NCBI GenBank assembly: GCA_023548195.1
Contig: JAJHZJ010000009.1
Location: 4,481,001-4,545,000, forward strand
Source: Bettongia penicillata ogilbyi
Taxonomy: Eukaryota; Chordata; Mammalia; Diprotodontia; Potoroidae
Reading direction: 5' to 3'
Length of the DNA stretch: 64,000 nucleotides
Shown here: positions 21,891 through 33,225 of the stretch, in pieces
Position numbering within the stretch: the stretch's first letter is position 1
Layout of the letters: the number at the start of each line of letters is the position of its first letter
Position numbers and translations under genes: made by a program
Notes under the pieces: model-generated
The model's input: only the letters and a program-made list of their open reading frames with translations
What the model was told of the DNA's origin: nothing
The model's database searches: none

Positions 21891-22199
21891 GCATCAAGAA
21901 TGAAGGTTGGGGTAGGAAATTGGGCTTTTGCCAGGAATGTAGATTTTTTGAATCAAAAGTGACATAGCCAGAAGCTCTGGGTAAGTCATAGAATTTAGAT
22001 AAGCAGACTGGACCCAACATCTAGAATTTTTCTCTTGGCAAAAGAGTACAGATAGGAAGTAGGTTCCTGATGCACAGGTTGGAGTCAGAGGTTTGTGACT
22101 GAGAGCAAGTCTGGAGGAATGAGTTAAGGTCTATTAATACCAGATGAGCTCCCTATCTGAAACAGGAGTGGGTGGGTGGGTGTGAAGAAGAGAAATTAT

Positions 22200-22395
22200 A
22201 TTGGCACTGCAGAGCAGTTAGCCTTATGAATGATAGGGTCTTAGATTTAGAGCTATGGGTCATCATTATTTTACAAATGAGGTCATGAAGGCACAAAGAC
22301 AGTCAATAATTTGCCCCAGGTCACATGACTAATAAATATCTGAGGTAGAATTTAAATTTAAGATCTCCTAACTTCAGGTCCAGCACTCTGTTTGT
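22200..22395 (-). repeat. MIR/MAR-type SINE fragment
   Basis: 'cattattttacaaatgaggt', 'atttgccccaggtcacatga', 'ctaataaatatctgaggtag' and 'cttcaggtccagcactctgt' are the reversed CORE and head. Confidence 0.7.
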
Positions 22396-22434
22396 GGCAC
22401 AATTCTTAGTGGATATATAGCTAATTAAGAAAAG

Positions 22435-22560
22435 CATTTATTAAGCATTTACTATTTGCCAGAAACTGTGCTAAGGTCTGGGGATACAAGCAAACAAGAG
22501 AGTACCTGCCCTCCAAAGCTTACATTTTAAAGGGAGAAGAGAACACAGGCAATGGAATTG
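22435..22560 (+). repeat. ancient mammalian 3'-end repeat (short copy)
   Basis: 'aagcatttattaagcattta' + 'ctatttgccagaaactgtgc', 'gtctggggatacaagc' and 'gccctccaaagcttacattt' make this a well preserved copy of the family also found at 31032 and 53740. Confidence 0.75.
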
Positions 22561-22638
22561 GGAAGGAGAGAGGCTACATCTGAGGGATCAAGTTCAAAGT
22601 TATAGTTGGGGGTGGGGTGGATGAGAATAAAAGCTGGT

Positions 22639-22949
22639 GTGTGTGTTCATCCTTCATTGCTGAAGGAGACCATGCCATCAGAGAAATGGTGACATGACTT
22701 GTACTTGACTTTGTTCTGAGTGAGAGAGGGCTGTGCAGGTCACCTTCTCCTCCAGAGCCATCTGAGTTCAGTGACCAGATACTCATCAGAATGACTGGAA
22801 ATAACCCAGGATGAGGCAATTGGGGTTAAGTGACTTACCCAAGGTCACACAGCTAGTGAGTGTCAAGAGTCTGAAGCGAGATTTGAACTCAAGTCTTCCT
22901 GACTCCTGCACTGGTGCTCTATCCACTGCACCACCTAGCTGCCCCAAAC
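22639..22949 (-). repeat. full-length MAR-type CORE-SINE with RTE-like tail and perfect target-site duplication
   Basis: 'aaaagctggt' occurs at 22629-22638 and 22950-22959. The insert reads, in minus orientation, tRNA-like head ('gcagctaggtggtgcagtgg'), B box, CORE ('tgtgaccttgggtaagtcac') and an RTE-like tail ending near 'cagcaatgaaggatgaac'. The element is complete and its duplication has not changed, so it is one of the younger insertions here. Confidence 0.95.
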
Positions 22950-23379
22950 AAAAGCTGGTACCATCTACCTGGGCCAAGTAGAATTGTGATTCAGGCAGAA
23001 GGTTGGGGCCAGAGACATAAGTAGGGAAAGACTGGAAACCTAGGCATTGAGAGGTTAGCTAACATTATATCCTGGATACTGAGTGATAATCTTAGATTAA
23101 TGTTGATCAATAATAATTGAATTTGCAATCATGAATAATATTGAAAAAGTGAACAATAGTCATCATTGATAACAGATGGCTCCTTTCTTCTCCAGCCCCA
23201 CGCTGGCATACTATAGTCAGATGAGCTTCCTTAGTTCTACCTGAGTCTTGCCCACGGCCTGGCCCCAGTTTTATTCCCAGGCAAAGGACAAGCAAAAAAA
23301 CCTTAGATTAGCGTCAAGGTAGTCTTTCTAAGTTTTGGTGTTGCCTGGTAAATTCTGTAGCTATGATAATAGGATACTT

Positions 23380-23750
23380 ACTTCCCAGAGCCTACGTGCT
23401 TACCTCCTATTTGTCACTGCCTGAGTTCTGACCTTAATACTTTATTTTTCTGTATCCATGTTCTTATTGTTTTTTTGCCTCTCAGAAGTGAGGCTGTGAC
23501 TTGTGCTCTCCATTTTCCCTGTATCTGAATCCCCAGTCCTAGGTTCACTAAGTTCCTGCCTTTTGCTCTCTTACTGTCCTAGACTTGACCTACCTAGTTA
23601 GAACTCTGTAAAATTCCTGTTCCTCTCTACCTGTTCCAAACTCCTGAACCCCAGATTTGATCTGCTAATTCAAGACATGCTTCTTGTCTGTACTTTCATA
23701 TCTAGTCTGAATATTTGAATCCTGAACACAGCCCATCTCAGACTTTCTAG
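23380..23750. other. pyrimidine-rich unassigned stretch
   Basis: C/T-rich sequence with recurring 'cctgaacccc', 'ttcctgcc' and 'tgacctacc'-like words. It resembles 42880-43600 in composition and word use. There is no ORF and I recognise no family. Confidence 0.35.
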
Positions 23751-23751
23751 A

Positions 23752-24115
23752 TGGTGGAAAGTACCCTGGACTTGGAGTCAGGTAGGTGCTCTGAAAGTTT
23801 TTTTTGTTTATTATGGATCCCTTTGGCAATCTGGTGATGCCTAGAGAACCCTTCTAAGTATAATGTTTTGAAAACAAAATACATACAATGGCAAAGAAAA
23901 CCAATTATATTGAAATAGTTACCCAAATATATTTTTAAAAGTTCAAAAACTCCAACTTAAAACCCCCAAATAAGGAAACTTGGATTCTCATGCTGCTTCT
24001 CTATTTTTTTTTTTGTTTTGGTAACCACATCACCCCGCTGGGCCTCAGTTTGCCCTTTAATAAAACAAGAGGATGTTGCTCAGTGATCCCTTCAAACTCT
24101 AAACACTTTTAGTAT
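23752..24115 (+). repeat. MIR SINE split by a hAT-like MITE
   Basis: The left part is 'tggaaagtaccctggacttg' + 'gagtcaggtaggtgctctga'. The right part resumes at about 23968 with 'ggaaacttggattctcatgc' and 'ctgggcctcagtttgccctt'. This is a MIR in + orientation, interrupted by the element at 23797-23967. Confidence 0.7.
23797..23967 (-). mobile_element. hAT-like MITE inside a MIR
   Basis: 'tattatggatccctttggca', 'agagaacccttctaagtata' and 'accaattatattgaaatagt' match the body at 62950-63138 read in the opposite direction. The known consensus has 'ggttcttaacct' ends, which are eroded here. Confidence 0.65.
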
Positions 24116-24994
24116 TTTTGAGGCTGAAATGGTCTGTGTTAAAGTGTAGTCTCTTTACTGATCTCTACAAGGTTTACAATATGCTTTCTGATATCTATTG
24201 ATCCTTAGGGTGAGGCTCTTTGATCTTTTAGAATGCAAAACTTCACAAAAGCTCACTGAACAACCTTAGTCCTAGCCCTCGTCTGCCACCCTTAGACCCA
24301 ATTCTGGACTGGCCTATTTTTCTGTTGCTCAAACCTTACCCATTACTTTCACCTCAGAAATGTATGTTAGAGCTAGAACAAACTCTTAAAGTTATTTAGT
24401 ACAAGCCTTTCCTGAAGCATGCAGGCCTTTCTACTATTATCCCAAGTGATTGGGAACTCACAGTTTCTTGCAAAAACTCATTGCATTTTTGGACAGCTCT
24501 CACTATTTAGGTAGTTCCTCTGTATATGGAGCCAAAAATCCTTCTCTCTGAAAATTCAACCCTTTGGTCTTGGTTTTGCCCTCTGGGGCCAAGCAGAATA
24601 AGTCTAATCCTTCATCCGTGTCCTGGCCAAAAAAAAAAAATGTCACTGATGTAGGCTGAGGCAAAAGCTCCCAACTCACTTAAACCATTTACCAGTGTTT
24701 GAAAAGAGGAGAATGAATTCCTCTGGCCAAAGGGTAAAATATTAAATTAGTACTCCCCAACTGTCATTACAAAGGCTGTTTTTGGCTTAGATTCTCCCTT
24801 CAAAGCAATTTGCCAAAAGAAAAAAGTCAACATAAATGAATAGTAAAAATGTTTCTAGTGTTTAGCTGATCTAAGATTTAGAGTCTCGATTCTCAACTTA
24901 AGATGTACATTGGGTTTAGTTTGCACATTTTGTTTTCTGAGTTTTAGCTAATTTTACCTATATCAGAATCGATTTGTTGCTATTTATTAAAATA

Positions 24995-25135
24995 ATAATC
25001 ATACAGAATCATAAGCTTCAAGTTGAAAGGGCACTTAGAGGGCATATAGTACAAATTCCTCATTTTCCGGGTAAGGAAACTGAGAATCAGAGAAACCAAA
25101 ATGGCAGAGCTGTCATCAAATTGAATGCCGCCAGC
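24995..25135 (+). repeat. MIR/THER-like SINE fragment
   Basis: 'cttcaagttgaaagggcact', 'tagagggcatatagtacaaa' and 'aaggaaactgagaatcagag' follow the 'gctggaagggacctt...gaggaaactgag' pattern. The 97-codon + frame (24974-25267) overlaps it and is judged non-coding. Confidence 0.7.
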
Positions 25136-25654
25136 TTTAAACTGGCCCTCTTCCGATTGCTCCATAGGACAGGTGCTGCAAAGACCGGACTTAAGGAACT
25201 GAACTGTCTTCAAGCTCTGAGGGGAAATCCTCACTCAAAGGTTTGTGTGTTTTATGGGGAGAAGTAGGGGATGGGTTTTTTCCATTCTCACTTCATACAG
25301 GTTACAAATGGACTTAGTCTTATTACCTGAATTCTCCAGGAAGAAGAATGAGTTTCCTCCTCCCTCTTACCTCCTCACATGTGAATATTTTTTTTGTATC
25401 ATTTAGAGATGAATAGAAAAAGAACAGCCTGGATGATGGTGTGGAAGGCTTACTGAGTGACAAAAAGTTCATTTGAAAATTATGTCTGCCTTTGGTCTCG
25501 GGGACAGAAAATGAAAAAGAAAGTTCTCCACAGTGGAGTTATACAAAATGAAAATAATTTCCACCGACGCTATTGCCAAAGACTTTCATTACTATTATCA
25601 GTTGTCCTTGAGTATTGAAATACGTTAGTTCCATCCTATCTTGTTATATTGTAT

Positions 25655-25885
25655 GGGAGACAGCATAGTATACTGAAAAGAGCATTGTACCTGAAGTCCT
25701 GGGTTCAGATTTTGCCTCTATGTTTTGCTAGCTGTGTGACCATAGGTGTATCAGTCTATCTCTTAATATCTCAGTTTCTTCATCCATAAAATGGGAATAA
25801 CACTCATGCTGTCTTAAGAAAATGTTTTAAGAAAATGCTCTGAGAACCTTAAAGCATTATAAAAATACTAGCATTATTGTATAAG
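25655..25885 (+). repeat. MIR SINE, nearly full length
   Basis: 'acctgaagtcctgggttcag', 'agctgtgtgaccataggtgt', 'cttcatccataaaatgggaa' and 'gaaccttaaagcattataaa' run from head to tail on the + strand. Confidence 0.85.
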
Positions 25886-26359
25886 ATTATGAGAATACTT
25901 TCCTATCAAAATAGTTTCTCATTTGGATTTATGAATTTTTAAAAATTGACTTTAGTTTCTTGAAGATTGTGAAGGCAAGAGAACTAGCCTTATGGATTGA
26001 AGAATAATGATTGTGTTTCTGTGCCTTTGTGTATCTGGCATGTGTGTTGGACTGAAGGAGACCAAAAAAATAAACACTACTTGGAATACTTTACTGGATA
26101 ATACAGTCTCTTACCTTCCTTCCAATAAAGACGCAGCATTTTCTTAACAATCCCATGAGGAAGATAGCAGAAGTCATTACTTTCTATTGAGAAGGAGAGG
26201 GCATGTACTTTAATAAGTTTATACAAAGTGTATATGGAGTATATACAAAATATATGTGGAAGACATTTTAGTGGGAAGGGCACTAGCAGCTGGTAAAATG
26301 GCTTGGTTGAGAAGACCAAGGAAATCCATTTATTCCCACTTTTTAAGTTCTCTACTTTG

Positions 26360-26468
26360 TAAATGTAATTAAAAAAAAAAGCACAACCCTGTAAAAGTGC
26401 TAAAAATAATGGCATGTATTTAGATGTCTTGTATTACAGTGTTGGTTCTAATGGATAAGTTTTTGTTC
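26360..26468 (+). repeat. local repeat, copy 1 of 2
   Basis: 'gtgctaaaaataatggcatg' + 'tatttagatgtcttg' + 'cagtgttggttctaatgg' + 'ataagttttt' matches 27268-27372 about 906 bp downstream in the same direction, with roughly 75-80 % similarity by eye. It could be a short unnamed interspersed repeat or an old local duplication. Confidence 0.55.
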
Positions 26469-26939
26469 ATTGTCCTATTGGCAACTGTTTTGGCAGAGAA
26501 GTTAATTAAAAAAATTTAAAAAAGAAATGTTCATGCAGAGTTACTTATTGGATTCTGGAAACTTTACAAGAATACTAACATGGAGGCGTCTTCACCAAGT
26601 TCAGGATTTTTAATTCACTTTATGTATTGGCTGCTGTCCCTATCACCATCCTTCTGTTAACATTTTAAAGGGAAGGAGACGTATGTGGGACTTTGGTTTG
26701 CAAGAATAAACATGTACTTGACAGTTAGAAAGTAGGATAGGGAAATTACTCAGCCTTATAGAAGTTTTTTCCTGCTGGATTTTCAATCTGTATAAATGGA
26801 ATAAAAAATGAATTATCCAGATCCCCAATTAGAGTGCATTTGGCTTAAATAAAATCTATTTGAAGTCACAGTTTAAATTAATTACCTCAATTTTGTCAGT
26901 TTTCATGCCTAAAAATGGTGCATTTTGTTTTAGAATTTT

Positions 26940-27085
26940 AGTATATAGGATGACTGAGTCACAGAATGTTAGACCTGGAAAAGACTTTCAGAACCAGCTA
27001 ATCAATTTCCTCATTTTACCTGTGAGAATGCCTAGGCACATAGGAGTAAAGTGACTTCTCCAACACATACTCTTCCTAACATAGA
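26940..27085 (+). repeat. MIR/THER-like SINE fragment
   Basis: 'gagtcacagaatgttagacc', 'tggaaaagactttcagaacc' and 'cctcattttacctgtgagaa' followed by 'agtaaagtgacttctccaac'. Confidence 0.7.
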
Positions 27086-27179
27086 GACATATCAACATTC
27101 TAATTTGAAAGATAAACAGAATATTTTAAAGTGGTGATTAATATACAGAAGTAGTAGTGTAGACTTATTAAAACTTAGC

Positions 27180-27275
27180 TCCTCCATTACATTGAAAGTT
27201 TCTTGAGGGTAGAGACTATCTTTTACCTCCTTCTGTATTTCTAGGTCTTAGCATAGTATCTGGCACATTTAATTT
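27180..27275 (+). repeat. L2 3' end
   Basis: 'tgaaagtttcttgagggtag', 'agactatcttttacctcctt' and 'tagcatagtatctggcacat' are the L2 terminal signature. Confidence 0.8.
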
Positions 27276-27372
27276 AAAAAAAGAAGTCACTACCTTATAA
27301 AATTGCTAAAAATAATCATGTACATTAAATGTCTTGAAAATACAGTGTCAATTTGAATGGATAAATATTTAT
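27268..27372 (+). repeat. local repeat, copy 2 of 2
   Basis: 'attgctaaaaataatcatgt' + 'aaatgtcttgaaaatacagt' + 'gtcaatttgaatggataaat' is the partner of 26360-26468. Confidence 0.55.
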
Positions 27373-27420
27373 TGATTTGATTGAAGCTTAAAACTATACT
27401 AAGACTTTTGAGACAGTGTG
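27372..27420 (-). mobile_element. mariner-like MITE half
   Basis: 'gaagcttaaaactatactaa' + 'gacttttgagacagtgtg' resembles one arm of the palindromic element seen at 12513-12585. Only one arm is present. Confidence 0.35.
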
Positions 27421-27436
27421 GGTTTATGCATATGCC

Positions 27437-27470
<34 letters not shown>

Positions 27471-27482
27471 CATATATATACC
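27437..27482. repeat. (TA)n microsatellite
   Basis: Alternating TA with a few TG/CA steps. Confidence 0.9.
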
Positions 27483-27489
27483 CATACTT

Positions 27490-29700
27490 GTAAATATACA
27501 TATGAAAATATATTTAGCTCTATTTGTTTAGTTATATTACTATTAGAGCTATACTAGAAAACTGATGATTTGTGTGAACCTTGTTTTAGAGAATCCATTC
27601 TAGACATTCTAGACATGAATCCATTCTAACATGAAAGGTCTAAACAAAATTAGGGGCCCACTAAAGTTCTTCAGTTATTGCTCCCCACTTGGGTAAAATC
27701 TGGAGATACCAGCATCTAGCTTGGGTCAAGGATAGCACCAAGTTCCTTTAAAAGCACTCAGGTTCACAAGATATCAATCACTGACCAAGTTTAGTTTACC
27801 ACATTAAAGGACACAGAAAGAACTTGGCCAAGTTCTTAGAAAGTCAGGATGCCTGCTTTCTCCCCTTTGCACATGTCTTCCTTTGCCCTGGAGACCTGCA
27901 TCATGCCCATGACTCAGTGGTTGCAGTTCCACTGAGGGAGGAGTTGAGGGTGGTCCTCTTGTCATTCATTATGGACAAGTATCTACTACTATTGCTTTGC
28001 TGCAGTCACTACCCTCTCTGCCCAGCTGGCATCGTGGTCTTCAGTGTTGTTGCTGTCTTTGTTTCTGCTTTGCCCCTTTTTCTGCTGTCTGGTGATTCGT
28101 TGTTCCATCTTGCCACAGTGCCTCAGTCTAGCACAACTGTGGGTTATATTTAAGTTTTCCTTCTGTAGATGTGCTCTAGAGGTTTAGGTTTCTCCTTTCT
28201 AAGAACTGGGACCAAATCAAACAACAGAAGCACTACGGAATCACCTGGCATCTCAGTTGACCTTCTTCCAGCTCTTTCGTGCCTATGGCCAGGAGAGCTC
28301 CAGTGCATTTACTCCCTTCTGTTCTTTTAAAAGTGGATTCCATAGCTGGACCTTAGAAAAAAGCTTCTTTGGTCCTGTGGGATATATATTCTACTCATCC
28401 TATTCAACCAAGTATCTATTTCTCACCCCTGAATTTATTAGGGTGAATCCATGCCATTTACCCAACATGTGGGAAATGCATTTGGTGATTTTGTTTACCA
28501 GAGCTAAATAAAGCAGGTGAAGTCCTGAGGAAGGGGAACAGCAGCCAATGTAGCGGGCCAAATCATGGATATTTTAGTTGTGTTTTTTTAAAAAACCTAA
28601 ACCATATTAACAACTGCTATCACCAAAAGCAACAGGGTAAATTGTTTTGTTTTAGCTAAAACAACAAGGTCCCATGCTGTGAATATCTTTTTTTTTTAAC
28701 AACAAAACTACATCATAAATTTTTACAGACGTGTTCAGACAAAATACAGGTCCCTAGGCCAACCCTAAATGGAGGGCAAACTCCGTCTTTGCTGTCTTTG
28801 GCAACTTTCAGCTGCTGACACCTGAGAGATTGGGTATTACTTTTCCAAACTGTGAAGACTATGTGTGGAATCTGGGGGATGGGAGGAGTGAGATGAAGAA
28901 AAAGAGTCTAGAATTCATAGCATTTTTCCTTTGTTACCCGATTTGCCACCCAAATCTAGCATACACATTCAATCATTTCAAAATTCACTGATTATTTTAC
29001 TCTGCTGTGGGTAGATCTCAGAATACCAATGATAGAGTAGAGTAAACATTTTCACATCACTCAATGAACTTGGTTTGGCTTTGATTTTTGTCCAACTCAG
29101 CCTACGTCAAGAGACGTTTGTTACATGCTTGCAATGTACTAGGCATGTCCTGTTTCCCAAGCTAGGAGTTGACTCTTTCTTCCTCTGGCACTGCCCAGTG
29201 GGGTCACTCTGTCCTCATTTGCTGGTTCACTCTGGCACTTCCAAGTCTTGGGCTGAGCTATTTTTTCCAATTTTATTGATCTTTATGGAATCAAAGTCCT
29301 TTTTCATTTGGGCCCCATGTTGACTTCTTGGCATCATATCAAACCCTTTCTCCTCACAGCCATCTAAACTCTGACTCAGTGGCATTTCCCTGGACTTTGC
29401 CCACAGAAATGTCTTAAGCAAGGCTCTCTGCTTTGGCAATGCTGTCAGCTTTGAGCCTTGCATGATTCTGTTTCTCTAATCCCCCTCATATGTTCTTGCC
29501 CATAATGCTTTACGAACAGATGGATTACCTCAGCTCCCCCATTCTCTTATCAACTGAGCTTGGATTCTTGTCAGCTAACTATTCCTCTCTGCTATATAAG
29601 GCTTATTTTCCTATCTGGCCATTACTTTAGACCCTCTTTAAGAGTTCTCTCTCCAAGCTGAGGGGGAATCATCCAACAAAGATACCTTGTTTTTACTTTG
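27490..29700. other. no recognised gene or repeat
   Basis: About 2.2 kb with few repeat signatures. It is the longest repeat-poor block of the left half. Open frames of 60-110 codons occur on both strands (the longest is 27824-28153 +, 109 codons, Leu/Val/Ser-rich), but none has a motif, start context or splice pattern that I would defend. It may contain conserved non-coding DNA. Confidence 0.4.
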
Positions 29701-29714
29701 TAGGTATTTATTTA

Positions 29715-29850
29715 TGTAAACAATGTCTTCCAGGCATAATGTAGTCTCCTGAGGGCAAAGACTTCCATTTTTTTCTTTTGTATCCCCAGTGTCTGGCACA
29801 AAAGCTGGGACATAATAGGTTAATAAATTCCCACCAATTAGTTTTTTCAG
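29715..29850 (+). repeat. L2 3' end
   Basis: 'gtagtctcctgagggcaaag', 'cttttgtatccccagtgtct' and 'ggcacaaaagctgggacata' + 'ataggttaataaatt'. Confidence 0.85.
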
Positions 29851-30304
29851 TTTTTGTCTCCTCCTTCATTAGCTTAAATTTATAACAATCCTATAATTCA
29901 GTTTTGTTTTTTTTTCATGGATTAAGGATGCTCAGTGAGACTGAGCAGGTCTCCACATCCACATGAGTTTTGAAGAGGGTTTTTCTGCTTTATATGTACT
30001 TTTGCATTTCTAATTACTTTAGTTATAAACATGAAATGTTTCCTTATTTGTAAAGTGGTGATAATACTGTTTGCAGTACTACCTGTTTTACGAGGTTGGT
30101 GTGAGGAAAGTGTTTTATAGATTTCACGATTGTGAACTGTTACTATTATTTAGATATAATACTAACTACAGGTGATACTAGAAAGTTAATTTTTTATCAA
30201 TGAAATAAGAACTTCCTGTAGTCCCTTAAAGAGGTAAAGCAGCAACTTCAAGAAATATACTATTAAAGGTAAACTCTAGTGTTCCGGTGGGAGTCAAAGG
30301 ACTT

Positions 30305-30385
30305 ATAGAAAAAAGGGAAGCTAGAGGACAGGGATCTCATAGACCATCTAGTCTAACTTATTTACAAATGAAGAAACTGATGCCA
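30305..30385 (+). repeat. MIR/THER-like SINE fragment
   Basis: 'gatctcatagaccatctagt' + 'ctaacttatttacaaatgaa' + 'gaaactgatgcc'. Confidence 0.6.
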
Positions 30386-30769
30386 GTAATCAAAAAAGGA
30401 ATGACCATATAATGAAGTCACAGCCCACAGTTTAAGACGTGCTGAAGGGGTTGTGAATGTAAAAAAGTTTAAGAAGTCCTAGTTTAAATATCTAGGGAAA
30501 AAAGAATTCTGGTATGGTTAGGAATCGGGAATCAGAAAACAGCAAGTACTTCTATTGGTGAATGGGAATTTGACCTTGGTAGCACTAGAAACAGCTTTAA
30601 ACTAGACAGGTTTTAGACGTCCTAGAGAAGCAATGAAAAGTACTGACATAAACTAGACTCTGATGTCTAGACAGGGATTTGTAGAATGTGGGCATCTCTA
30701 AGTCAAATGCATCCCCTAAGTTAGGACTTATTATCTGTTCCTTTAAATTGTCTCTCTGTATATGACTCT

Positions 30770-30990
30770 GTACTGTTACACGTTTTGCATTCAAGGCTCT
30801 CCGCAGTCTGGCTCCAACTTATGCCTCCAGTATTATCTCCTTCATATGATCTCAAATTCAGCCAAACCAGTCTGCTCCATAAACAGAACCTCCATTCTTC
30901 TGTCCTGTGCTTTTGTTGAGAATGCCTTCCCTCTACTCACCCCAAAACTGTAGAAAAAAATCTGATTGCTCTTCAAGGCCTAATGTTAGT
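30770..30990 (+). repeat. L2 upstream segment
   Basis: 'caaggctctccgcagtctgg' + 'ctccaacttatgcctccagt' and 'gagaatgccttccctctact' + 'gctcttcaaggcctaa' follow the L2 3' region ('aaggccctccatgatctggcccctgcctacctc' in the family). A 63-codon frame over it is a by-product. Confidence 0.75.
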
Positions 30991-31004
30991 GTTTATCTCT
31001 ATCA

Positions 31005-31470
31005 TGTATCAATCAAGAAGTATATATGAGTCACCTACTATGTGCCAGGCATTATTTGAGATACTAGGGATACAAGTATTAATCACCTACTATGTGCTAG
31101 GCATTATTCAAGATACTAGGGATACAAGTATTAGTCACCTACTATGTGCTAGGCATTATTCAAGATATTAGGGATACAAGTATTAGTCACCTACTATGCG
31201 CTAGGCATTATTCAAGATACTAGGGATGCAAGTATTAATCACCTACTATGCACTAGGCATTATTCAAGATAGTAGGGATGCAAGTATTAATCACCTACTA
31301 TGCACTAGGCAGTATTCAAGATACTGGGGATACAAATATGATATGAAATGATTTCTACTCTTAATGAACTTACATTCTACAAGAGGAGACAGCAAATACA
31401 TGCACAAACATATGCAACATAAACATAAATAAGCACATAGGCATTCACCTGGAAGTAGATAAATAGGAGG
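31005..31470 (+). repeat. ancient mammalian 3'-end repeat, internally expanded
   Basis: The usual start 'tcaatcaagaagtatatatg' runs into the tandem array of 31032-31343. It then continues with the normal downstream part 'ctcttaatgaacttacattc' + 'tacaagaggagacagc', so the array was born inside one copy of this repeat family. More distant downstream blocks of the same family may resume at about 31670-31800. Confidence 0.75.
31032..31343 (+). repeat. six-copy, 52-bp tandem repeat
   Basis: The unit starts 'cacctactatgtgccaggca' and ends 'gggatacaagtattaat'. Unit starts are at 31032, 31084, 31136, 31188, 31240 and 31292, exactly 52 bp each time. Units differ by a few substitutions (for example 'tgtgcc', 'tgtgct', 'tgcgct', 'tgcact') with no length change. 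Neighbouring units share variants, as expected from stepwise duplication. Confidence 0.97.
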
Positions 31471-32194
31471 ATGAGAAAAGGTTTCCCTAATTCCCCCCGA
31501 CCCCCTCCTGGAAACTAGAAGTGTTTTTTCCCTTCTCTAATGTCTACTGATCCATTATTCCTCCCTTTCATGCACTCTCTCATTCTACTTTGCGTTATAT
31601 TTCTTTGCATGCAGTCTATAACCTGGATGGCAGACTGTGTATCATCAAAATGCTGAGGTGAGTAGTATAGACATTTACTGAAAAGGAATTCAAAGAGGGT
31701 GAGATCAGTGTGCCCCAAAATAGTCAGGGAAGGCCTCGTGGAAAAGATGAGATTTATGGAGAACTTTGAAGAAAGGATAAGATTCAAAGAGTCAGAATCT
31801 ACTTGGGGGAAGACAGGAATAACTGAATGCTGGGTGATCCCCTTCCTCTTTGTAATTAGACCCCCCTACTTCGTATAATGTTTAATCAAGCATTTTCTTC
31901 ACAGTGATCCTGTGGGGTCAACAGTTAAAAGTAGTAATAGTTACCATCACAAAACTGTGTTGCAGTAATTGTGGAGTCTGATTCTAGGAAGGCAATGAGA
32001 GATGTTTAGGCTGTAGTGGACGTGGGCAGGAGGAAGGGGGCAAGGAGAACTTTCCAAGGATTCGAAGGGCTGTCATATGGAAGAAGTCTTACTCTTGTTT
32101 TGCTTGGCCCTAGAGGGCAGAATTAGGAGTAATGAATGGAGGTTGCAGAAAGGCAAATATTTTGGCTGAGGCTGCATATCCTGCAGGCCAGCCA

Positions 32195-32510
32195 AACTGG
32201 ACTCCATCCTTGAGTTTGACATGCCGTCTTCCACTCCCACCCAGGTCATCCTGCTGTGCCAAAATGCAGTCCCTCTTCCCTTCTACCTTTCAAAATCCCT
32301 TCCTTCCTTCAAGGTCCAGGTCAGATCATACCTCTTCCATGTATTCTATGTAGACATCCCTCATCTACCTCTGTAATGTTTTTCTCTCTTTTTAAATTTT
32401 CCTAGAATGCTTTGTCAGAATTTCTTCTTTTCCTCCATTATTTCCTCCCTCATAATATTTATCTGTGTACACATAGAATACAAGTCCCTTAATGCTAGGG
32501 ACCTTTAAAG
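32195..32510 (+). repeat. L2 3' region
   Basis: 'ttccttcaaggtccaggtca' + 'gatcatacctcttccatgta', 'agacatccctcatctacctc' and 'tatttatctgtgtacacata' + 'gaatacaagtcccttaatgc' keep the L2 order. Confidence 0.8.
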
Positions 32511-32755
32511 GACAGCTAGGTGGTTCTTAGACCTGAAATCAGGAAGACTCATCTTTATGAGTTCAAATCTGGTTTCAGACACTTACTACCTGGATGACCT
32601 TGGGCAAGTCACTTAGCCCTGTTGCCCTCAGTTTTCTCTTCTTTAAAATGAAGGAAATGGAAATGGAAATGGCAAATCACACCAGTATCTTTGCCAAGAA
32701 AAGCCCAAGTGGGGTCATGGAAGAGTTAGACACAACTGAACCACCACAGCACTGG
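32511..32755 (+). repeat. MAR1-type CORE-SINE
   Basis: The head is 'aggacagctaggtggttctt' (damaged A box), followed by 'gagttcaaatctggtttcag', 'tgaccttgggcaagtcactt' and 'gggtcatggaagagttagac'. A 'ggaaat' triplication is present in the tail (about 32652-32672). Confidence 0.9.
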
Positions 32756-33019
32756 CAGCATCAGTAGCAGTGACAACATTATTTCACTTTATTCTTTAAT
32801 TTACCAACAGAAATGTGTTTTTGGTGGTGGTGGGAATTTGGACCTATAATTTCATAGATGTAGAAAACTCCTGGTTTGGGAGCCTCCTTCATTGAATTTC
32901 CTTCTGGTTTTAATGAGTTGCCTTTAATCCTATCTCATCAGGGATAACAACTTGACTTTGTAATTTGATTTCTCTGTGTACTTAATATAGTGGTATCCAT
33001 ACTTATTCGGTAACATTCT

Positions 33020-33225
33020 AGGCAACCAGGTGGTACAAATGGGTAGAGTGATGGATCTGAGTTCAAATACAGCCACTTGCTTAGCTATGTGACTCTGAGA
33101 AAATCTCTTAATTTTTCTACACCTCATTTTCCTCTTCTTTGCAATCAGGGTAATGTTAACACTTACTGTGTTGTTATGAGGATAATAAAGTGCATTGTAA
33201 AACTAACAGCACTATGTAAATGTTA
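33020..33225 (+). repeat. MIR/MAR-type SINE, copy 1
   Basis: 'ggcaaccaggtggtacaaat', 'gagttcaaatacagccactt' and 'agctatgtgactctgagaaa' end with 'gtaaaactaacagcactatg'. Confidence 0.8.

Noticed and set aside
27824..28153. 109-codon + frame with hydrophobic stretches that could look like a small membrane protein
   Set aside because: No start context, no homology that I recognise, and hydrophobic runs are expected from T-rich DNA.
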